A stretch of DNA of 64,000 bases from NCBI GenBank assembly GCA_020466095.1, contig CM035807.1:114679624-114743623 (forward strand). Reading direction: 5' to 3'. Origin of the DNA: Chlorops oryzae. Lineage: Eukaryota; Arthropoda; Insecta; Diptera; Chloropidae. Below are positions 56,380 through 64,000 of the stretch, in pieces. Position numbers and translations under genes: made by a program. The notes under the pieces were generated by a model. That model worked only from the letters and a program-made list of their open reading frames with translations, ran no database searches and had not been told where the DNA came from. Numbering within the stretch: position 1 is the stretch's first letter; each line of letters opens with the position of its first letter.

Positions 56380-57000
56380 TTCAAATTCTTTTGAATTCTA
56401 ATCGGAGTCTTAAATATACGCTCAAATTCTAAGTTTCATTAAAATTTTTCGAAAAAGTCAGATTTTGGGGCAGTTTTTAGATTTTTGTGACAGACCCTAG
56501 TACTGGAGGTACCCTTAACAATGGACCGATCAAGAAAATTTTTGGAAGAAGTTGTTTATGGCTACAAAGGAAGTATAAGTGCCAATTTATGTTCATGTCC
56601 CATTTGAATTTCGGGTGTAAGAGACAATATTCGAAAATCGCCCTTCTGCCACGCCCATTTTTCTAATTTTTGTAAATCACATTCATTGGCCAAAAATATG
56701 TTCAAATTCCAAAATTCATCAAAATATCTTGAAAAACTTTGATTTTAGAGCAGCTTTTGTGATTTTCGTAACAGACCCTAGTACTGGAGGTACCCCTTAA
56801 AATGGTCCGATCGGGTCCATTCTCGAATTTGTTTTTACTCATGTCCCCGTGAGCACGCATACCAAATTTTGTCAAGATAGCTCAACTCCTTCGATAAAAA
56901 AACTGTATACAGACAGACGGACAAACAGACGGACATGGCTAAATCGAATCTCCTGGTGACGCTGATCATTCCTATATATATTTTGTATGGTCTATCTCTT
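56380..57000 (+). repeat. Dispersed repeat, two partial tandem copies
   Basis: ACAGACCCTAGTACTGGAGG occurs at about 56490 and again at about 56770. The right copy continues into TCAAGATAGCTCAACTCC, the ACAGACGGAC run and GTGACGCTGATCATTCC. It matches 3283-3480 (complement), 9818-10010 (complement) and 28680-28890. Confidence 0.65.
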
Positions 57001-57414
57001 CCAAATTTCAAGACTATAGGTCCAAAATTGTAAAATGTTGGCCCCCCTTTACATGGGGAAATGGGGCTTAGGGTGATTCGATTTTCAAAATTTCTTAATT
57101 ACATGCAAAATTTCTATTTTTGTCGCCAGCATATATGTGCTCGTTACACTGTGCGTCATCGTCACGACCTACAGTGGGATCGTTTAATACATTTGAGTGC
57201 AGAAACAACAAGGCATACTAAATCGAAATAATTTGAAATTTTTGACTGTGAATTTTTTGAATTTTTCGCATTTTTTTGAATTTTTTTTTGAATGTTTTTT
57301 GATTTTTTTTTTTGATATTTTTTGAATATTTTTGCTTTTTTTAATATTTTTTTGAATGTTTTGCTTTTTTTAATATTTTTTTTTTGAATATTTTTTTGAA
57401 TTTTTTTTTTTCAT

Positions 57415-58790
57415 TTTTATGGCTCCCTGAAAAATGGCCCCAATGCAAAATGGCCTCAAACTCAAAATGAAAAATGACCCCAAAACTTAATATTGAAAAC
57501 AACAACACGAATTTTGGGGCGATTTTTCATTTTTTTTGGGGTCTTTTTTCCTTTTTGTTTAGGGTCATTTTGCATTTTTAAAAAATTACATTGAGTTTGG
57601 GGCCATTTTTCCTTTTTTGATTTGGGGTCTTTTTTCATAATGCAAAATTACCCTAATTTTGGGGCCATTTTTCATTTTTTGATTTGGGGTCTTTTTTCAT
57701 AATGCAAAATTACCCCAATTTTGGGGCCATTTTTCCTTTTTTGATTTGGGGCAATTTTTCATAATGCAAAATTACCCCAAAACTTTATATATTTCCGGGC
57801 CCGTTTTCCTTCGTACAAAATTGGGGCTCCAAAAAAATGGTCCTAATTCAAAACTATCGCCAACTGAAAATGAAAAAAGGCCCCAAAATATTATAATAAA
57901 TGGGGTTATTTTTCATAATGCAAAATTACCCCAAATTTAGGGCCTTTTTTTTTGTTTTTGATTTGGGGTCTTTTTTCATAATGCAAAATCACCCCAATTT
58001 TGGGGCCTTTTTTCCTTTTTTGATTTGGGGTCTTTTTTCATAATGCAAAATTACCCCAAATTTACGGTTATTTTTCCTTTTTTGATTTGGGGTCTTTTTT
58101 CATAATGCAAAATTACCCCAAGTTTGGGGTCATTTTTCCTTTTTTGATTTGGGGTCTTTTTTCATAATGCAAAATTACCCCAAGTTTGGGGCCTTTTTTC
58201 CTTTCTTGAATTGGGGTGATTTTTCATAATGCAAAATTACCCCAATTTTGGGGCCATTTTTCAATTAAAAAATTTCAAGTTGTAGTTTGGGGCCATTTTT
58301 CATTTGCATTCAAAACGAATCCTGATTCTTGGGGCGGTTTTTCATTTCATGTTGGGGCTATAATTCATAATGCAAAAGTCGGGGCCACTTTTATTTGGTT
58401 ATGAATCCATTTCGCGTTCCAGCCCTGTTTTATATTCTTGACTTATCATTTGATTTTGGGGCCAAATTTCATTTTTTAAAGTGGGGCCATTTTGCATAAT
58501 GAAAAATTACCCCAAAATTGGGGCCATTTTTCATTTCTAGTTTTTCAAATTTCATAGGACCATTTTTATTTTCTAGTTTGGGGTCATTTTTCATTTAGAT
58601 TAAAAACACCTCTTTTTGATTTTGGGGCCTTTTTTCATTTTATTTTGGGGCCAAATTTCATTTTTGATTTGGGGTCATTTTTCAAAATGCAAAATTGCCC
58701 CAAAATTTGGGGCCTTTTTTCATTTTGAATTTGGGGCCATTTTTCATTGGGGCCATTTTTCATTCCCGCCATTTTTATACATATTCAAAC
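57415..58790. repeat. Minisatellite of about 60 bp, GGGGCCATTTTTC / AATGCAAAATTACCCCA
   Basis: About 20 units. The best conserved (57600-58250) follow the plan GGGGCC-ATTTTTCCTTTTT-TGATTTGGGGTC-TTTTTTCATAATGC-AAAATTACCCCA. GGGGCC and TACCCC words alternate, so each unit can fold on itself. Edges are degenerate. Confidence 0.9.
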
Positions 58791-58809
58791 TCCGAGGCAT
58801 AGTGATGAG

Positions 58810-59050
58810 CAGGGCTCGAATATATATGCATTTATAAATTTAAAGCATACTTTATGGGGGAAAATCTTTTCTTACCAACATTTTGCGAATAAGTCTAGTG
58901 AAGTTGAACTTCAAACGGCTTTTCTACCTTCATAAAAATTCTTATTGAAGTTAAAAATCTATTTGAATCTTAACTTTATGTGATTTGAACAAAATTTTTA
59001 CTCCATAAAGTATGCTTTAAATTTATATATGCATATATATCCGAGCCCTG
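58810..59050 (-). mobile_element. hAT-type MITE, CAGGGCTCG family, copy 2
   Basis: 241 bp, tips CAGGGCTCGAAT and ATCCGAGCCCTG, exact 8 bp duplication GTGATGAG at 58802-58809 and 59051-59058. The interior is inverted relative to 38471-38714. Confidence 0.88.
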
Positions 59051-60285
59051 GTGATGAGTGTATCAAAAGAGTCGAAGTGCTTTATACGATGTCGTGCTTC
59101 TCTTCGAGTAACGGACATTTTTTACATTTTTTTTATATGGGTAAAACGAGAAATATGTTAAGGTCTATCCGAACTCAATGCGCCTTAAGCATGAAACGAC
59201 ATACCATCGGTTATGAAATTTGTTCTTTAAAGATAAACCACCACGTCACCAATGTTTGGCCCCTAAGCCCGAAGAATTCAAACCAAATTCAAAATAAAAT
59301 TTTATGTTTTTATTATAAAAAATATCTATAGTTTATTTTTTCGAATATTTTAATAAAATTTAATATATTTTTTGTCTAAGAACCGTTTAGCGTCAAATAT
59401 TTAATGACGTTCAATTTGGTTTTAATCGTCATGAAAATATAAGTACAATATACATATCTTAAAACCACTCCTTTAAAGTGGTTGAAAGGGTTTGAAATGA
59501 ACTCACGTCGTTGTGATATCATGCACACACTCTACGCACAGACATGCGTCGGTTTGTTTTGAAAAATAAGCGTGCTTAGCATAACTTGTAAGTTGGTGGT
59601 AAGTGACACCCCACCTGTTATTTTGATTTTATAAAAAGTAAATTATGCGTAAAAGTTACTGTTTTTAACTTACAGGATACTGAGACTTGTTTTCTAAATA
59701 CGATTGCGTCCATTGGGCTATTAGTGGCAGATTAAGTAATGTCCTCCAGATCCATAGCAAGAGAAACAATGGCCTCCAGATGTTTCAATACAATTTTACG
59801 AGCAAAACCGAAATCGATTATGGTGCTTAGAGTTCAGGATGTAGGCTTATAGCAAAAGTAGCTGAGGGTTGATTTTGTTGGCTTAAGCAGTAAGTATGTG
59901 GTAGAATATATAAAAGGTCCTTAAAAGGTATTTTTTTTTTCTTTTTGCTGGATCGCATGGAGGTGTTGGGAATCTTCAAAAGATACGATTCACTGCCCAT
60001 TCTTATGACAGTGCCTACGTACTAAACCCAACCTCGTTCAGCTCTTCAACCATTCTCCCCACAGAATTGTGCTCACTATTTCTTCGTGGGGCTGGTGCTC
60101 TAAGCAAGCATTATTTTCTGCAAACCAATCTTTGGTTTCGGTTACGCATTTTTCTTTTATTAATCTTAATATTCCAATTAATAATAATATTTCAATTTTT
60201 CCATTTGTTTTCGTAATGGGGTGTTTGTTAGGATTGCGGGCCGACCGCCGGCCGAAAACCCTGTAGGAAATGTCTCCCTGGCATA
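59051..60285. other. Intergenic between MITE and satellite, nothing recognised
   Basis: No gene or repeat could be named. Sequence becomes less AT-rich near 60230, just before the first satellite spacer. Confidence 0.45.
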
Positions 60286-60605
60286 GGCATCAAGGCATTA
60301 AGAAGCACAATAACATTTATTTGAGGTCAAAAAGACATTCTGTTCAATTTTGAAAAGAGTAAAAACAGCGTGACAATACGTGAGCTCCATCAGTGCGTTG
60401 CCAGCATTCGAACCGGAAAGAGCTCCGATATGAACGTGTTTGCTAATGTTCGCCTACGACCTCTAGTTCAAAAACATATAAATAGCGTGACAATAAGTGA
60501 GCTCCATCAGTGCATAGCCGGCCGTCGGACCGGAAAAAGCTCCGCAATGAACGTGTTTGTTCATGTTCGCCTACGACCTCTAGTTCAAAAACATATAAAT
60601 GGAGT
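60286..60605 (+). repeat. Satellite spacer 1 with two tandem 117 bp promoter-like units
   Basis: Begins at GGCATTAAGAAGCACAAT. It holds two copies of a unit running from CGTGACAATACGTGAGCTCC to AAACATATAAATAG (about 60369 and 60487). The same spacer, single unit, recurs at 61759-61960 and 62944-63147. Confidence 0.85.
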
Positions 60606-61758
60606 ACTATACGAAGGCTAAAAGAAGGCTATACGAAGGCTATAGGAAGGCTATACGAAGCCTATACGAAGCCTATACGAAGCCGATTCGAAGCCTATAC
60701 GAAGCCTATACGAAGCCTATACGAAGGCTATACGAAGGCTATACGAAGACTATACGAAGACTATACGAAGGCTATACGAAGGCTACACGAAGGCTATACG
60801 AAGGCTATACGAAGGCTATACGAAGGCTATACGAAGGCTATAACGAAGGCTAAACGAAGGCTTAACGAAGGCTAAACGAAGGCTATACGAAGGCTATACG
60901 AAGGCTATACGAAACTATACGAAACTATAACGAAGGCTAAACGAAGCAAACGAAGGCTAAACAAACGAAGCTATACGAAGCTATACGAAGGCTATACGAA
61001 GGCTATACGAAGGCTAAACGAAGCTAAACGAAGGGCTAAACGAGGCTATACGAAGGCTATACGAAGGCTATACGAAGGCTATACGAAGGGATATACGAAG
61101 ACTATACGAAGGCTATACGAAGGCTATACTAAGCTATACGATGGCTATACGAAGGCTATACGAAGGCTATACGAAGGCTATACGAAGGAAGGCTATACGA
61201 AGGCTATACGAAGGCTATACGAAGGCTATACGAAGGCTATACGAAGGCTAAAGGCTATACGAAGGCTATACGAAGGCAAAACGAAGGCTATTACGAAGGC
61301 TATACGAATGCTATACGAACGCTATACGAAGGCTATACGAAGGCTTTACAGAAGGCTATAACGAAGGCTATTACGAAGGCTATACGAAGGCTATACGAAG
61401 CATGGCTACTAAGGCTAGGCTATAAGAGATCTATACGAAGGCTATACGAAGGCTATACGAAGGTAAACGAAGCCTATACAGGCTATACGAAAGCTATACG
61501 AAGATAGAAGGCTATACGAAGGCTATTACCGAAGGCTATAGAGGAGGAGATATAAAGTATAGAAGGCTAGTACGAAGGCAACACGAAGGCTACACGAAGG
61601 CTACACGAAGGTACATACACGAAGGCTACACGAAGACTACGCGAAAGCTACACGAAGGCTATACACGAAGGCTACACGATGGCTACACGAAGGCTACACG
61701 AAGGCTACACGAAGGCTACACGAAGTCTATATGAAGGCTATATGAAAGCTATACGAAG
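60606..61758. repeat. 11 bp satellite array 1 (CTATACGAAGG)
   Basis: About 100 units of CTATACGAAGG with many variants and indels (CTAAACGAAGG, CTACACGAAGG, broken units at 61390-61570). It is the least regular array, as expected at an array edge. In translation the 11 bp unit gives an 11-residue peptide repeat, which is not a gene. Confidence 0.95.
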
Positions 61759-61960
61759 GCATTAAGGAGCACAATATCATTTATTTGAGTCAAAAAGTCA
61801 TTCTGCTCAATTTCGAAAAGAGTATAAATAGCGTGACAATACGTGAGCTCCATCAGTGCGTAGCCGGCCGTCGGAACGGAAAGAGCTCTGCAATGAACGT
61901 GTTTGTTCATGTTCGCCTACGACCTCCAGTTCAAAAAAAAAATAAATGGAGTACTATACG
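61759..61960 (+). promoter_or_regulatory. Satellite spacer 2 with TATA/initiator-like arrangement
   Basis: TATAAATA (61823-61830) is followed by CCATCAGTGCG with the A of TCAGT 32 bases after the first T, the arthropod TATA-to-initiator distance. CGGAACGG about 20 bases downstream resembles part of the MTE element. Promoter activity is inferred. Confidence 0.45.
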
Positions 61961-62943
61961 AAGTCTAAACGAAGGCTGAACGAAGGCTGAACGAAGGCTA
62001 AACGAAGGCTAAACTAAGGCCAAACGAAGGCTAAACGAAGGCGAAACGAAGGCGAAACGAAGGCTAAACGAAGGCTATACGAAGGCTATACGAAGGCTAT
62101 GCGAAGGCTATACGAAGGCTATACGAAGGCTATATAAAGGCTATAAAAAGGCTATACGAAGGCTATACGAAGGCTATACGAAGGGTATACGAAGGCTATA
62201 CGAAGGCGATACGAAGGCTATACGAAGGCTATACGAAGGCTATACGAAGGCGATACGAAGGCGATACGAAGGCGATACGAAGGCGATACGAAGGCGATAC
62301 GAAGGCGATACGAAGGCGATACGAAGGCGATACGAAGGCGATACGAAGGCGATACGAGGGCGATACGAAGGCGATACGAAGGCTATACGAAGGCTATACG
62401 AAGGCTATACGAAGGCTATACGAAGGCTATACGAAGGCTATACGAAGGCTATACGAAGCTATACGAAGGCTATACGAAGGCTTTATACTAGGCTATACGA
62501 AGGCTATACGAAGGCTATACGAAGGCTATACGAAGGCTATACGAAGGCATTCGAAGGCTATACGAAGGCTATACGAAGGCTATACGAAGGCTATACGAAG
62601 GCTATACGAAGGCTATACGAAGGCTATACGAACGCTATACGAAGGCTATACGAAGGCTATACGAAGGCTATACGAAGGCTATACGAAGGCTATACGAAGG
62701 CTACAACGCAGGCTACACGAAGGCTACATGAAGGCTACACGAAGGCTACACGAAGACTACGCGGAAGCTACACGAAGGCTACACTTAGGCTACACGAAGG
62801 CTACACGAAGGCTACACGAAGGCTACACGAAGGCTACACAAAGGCTACACAAACGCAAACACGAAGGCTACACACGAAGGCTACATGAAGGCTACACGAA
62901 GGCTACACGAAGGCTTCACGAAGTCTATATGAAGGCTATACGA
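61961..62943. repeat. 11 bp satellite array 2
   Basis: Ordered variant blocks: GCTGAACGAAG, GCTAAACGAAG, GCGAAACGAAG, TATGCGAAGG, TATATAAAGG, a run of GCGATACGAAG, then GCTATACGAAG and finally GCTACACGAAG. The order repeats in array 3. Confidence 0.95.
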
Positions 62944-63147
62944 AGGCATTAAGGAGCACAATATCATTTATTTGAGTCAAAAAGTCATTCTGCTCAATTT
63001 CGAAAAGAGTATAAATACGAGACAATACGTTAGCTCGATCAGTGCGTAGCCGGCCGTCGGACCGGAAAGAGCTCTGCAATGAACTGTTTGTTCATGTTTC
63101 GCCTACGACCTCCAGTTCAAAAAAAAATATAAATGGGAGTTACTATA
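62944..63147 (+). promoter_or_regulatory. Satellite spacer 3
   Basis: Third copy of the spacer with small indels; the TATA context here is TATAAATACGAGACAAT. It starts 1185 bases after spacer 2, the higher-order period. Confidence 0.45.
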
Positions 63148-64000
63148 CGAAGTCTAAACGAAGGCTGAACGAAGGCTGAACGAAGGCTGAAGTGAACGAA
63201 GGCTAACTAAACGAAGGCTAAACGAAGGCGAAATGAGGCGAAAACGAAGGCTAAAACGAAGGCTATACGAAGGCTATACGAAGGCTATGCGAAGGCTATA
63301 CGAAGGCTATACGAAGGCTATATAAAGGCTATAAAAAGGCTATACGAAGGCTATACGAAGGCGATACGAAGGCTATACGAAGGCTATACGAAGGCTATAC
63401 GAAGGCTATACGAAGGCTATACGAAGGCTATACGAAGGCGATACGAGGCGATACGAAGGCGATACGAAGGCGATACGAAGGCGATACAAAGGCGATACGA
63501 AGGCGATACGAAGGCGATACGAAGGCGATACGAAGGCTATACGAAGGCTATACGAAGGCTATACGAAGGCTATACGAAGGCTATACGAAGGCTATACGAA
63601 GTGCTATACGAAGGCTATATACGAAGGCTGTACAAAGGCAATACGAAAGACTATACGAAGACTATACGAAGGCTAAACGAAGGCTAAACGAAGGCTATAC
63701 GAAGGGTATACGAAGGCTATACGAAGGCGATACGAAGGCTATACGAAGGCTATACGAAGGCTATACGAAGGCGATACGAAGGCGATACGAAGGCGATACG
63801 AAGGCGATACGAAGGCGATACAAAGGCGATACGAAGGCGATACGAAGGCGATACGAAGGCGATACGAAGGCGATACGAGGGCGATACGAAGGCGATACGA
63901 AGGCTATACGAAGGCTATACGAAGGCTATACGAAGGCTATACGAAGGCTATACGAAGGCTATACGAAGGCTATACGAAGGCTATACGAAGGCTATACGAA
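63148..64000. repeat. 11 bp satellite array 3, cut by the window end
   Basis: Same variant order as array 2 in its first 400 bases, then an internal second copy of the AAGGGTATACG to GCGATACGAGG block (63700-63900 matching 62180-62390). It continues beyond the window. Confidence 0.95.

Noticed and set aside
60370..60621. MNVFVHVRLRPLVQK in the satellite spacer, faintly like a kinesin N-terminus
   Set aside because: The match is a few residues, the frame is not kept in spacer 3 and no motor motif follows. Better explained as chance in a repeated spacer.
60510..60875. Open frames with an 11-residue peptide repeat (YTKAIRRLYEG-like)
   Set aside because: They are products of the 11 bp satellite, start inside the spacer and end at random variants.

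Overview
The window is nuclear DNA from a fly, most likely a higher dipteran. The evidence is short 55-61 nt introns with GT-AG ends, TATA plus TCAGT-type core promoters, a DRE-like TATCGATA site, fly-like protein sequences, and a dense load of Tc1/mariner, R1-like and RTE-like elements, MITEs and satellite DNA. The DNA is AT-rich with many homopolymers. Nothing here is bacterial or viral, and I saw no rRNA gene, intact tRNA gene or CRISPR array.

Layout. 35-1334 is a near-complete DD37E Tc1/mariner element with a broken transposase. 1646-11213 holds two tandem, same-strand (minus) copies of an S10 serine carboxypeptidase gene (retinoid-inducible carboxypeptidase type), each with its own promoter. 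The copy at 8183-10993 is an intact 470-residue gene; the copy at 1656-4531 has a one-base deletion. Between them lie a decayed R1-like reverse transcriptase fragment and a 1.1 kb inverted-repeat element. 13756-14453 (+) is a Rab-type small GTPase, and 15560-16244 (-) is the Qb-SNARE Vti1a. Divergent from Vti1a is a Niemann-Pick C1 gene (+) of 11 coding exons spread over 18278-50227: 4.1 kb of coding sequence in a 32 kb locus. Its introns are filled with TTAA-flanked, hAT-type and TA-flanked MITEs, minisatellites, an R1-like RNase H fragment and RTE-like fragments. 50228-60285 has no recognisable host gene; it carries a 913 bp hAT-type foldback element, another R1-like fragment, a dispersed repeat and a roughly 60 bp minisatellite. 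60286-64000 is an 11 bp satellite in higher-order units separated by a spacer with a TATA/initiator arrangement; it runs off the window end.

How the genes relate. The recognisable host genes act in endolysosomal membrane traffic or lysosomal/secretory hydrolysis: S10 carboxypeptidase, Rab GTPase, Vti1a SNARE and NPC1 sterol transporter. They are separate promoters in a fly genome and this is not an operon.

Caveat for every gene model. Four of the five host gene copies carry exactly one single-base indel inside conserved coding sequence. That pattern looks more like uncorrected long-read consensus error than decay of four genes.
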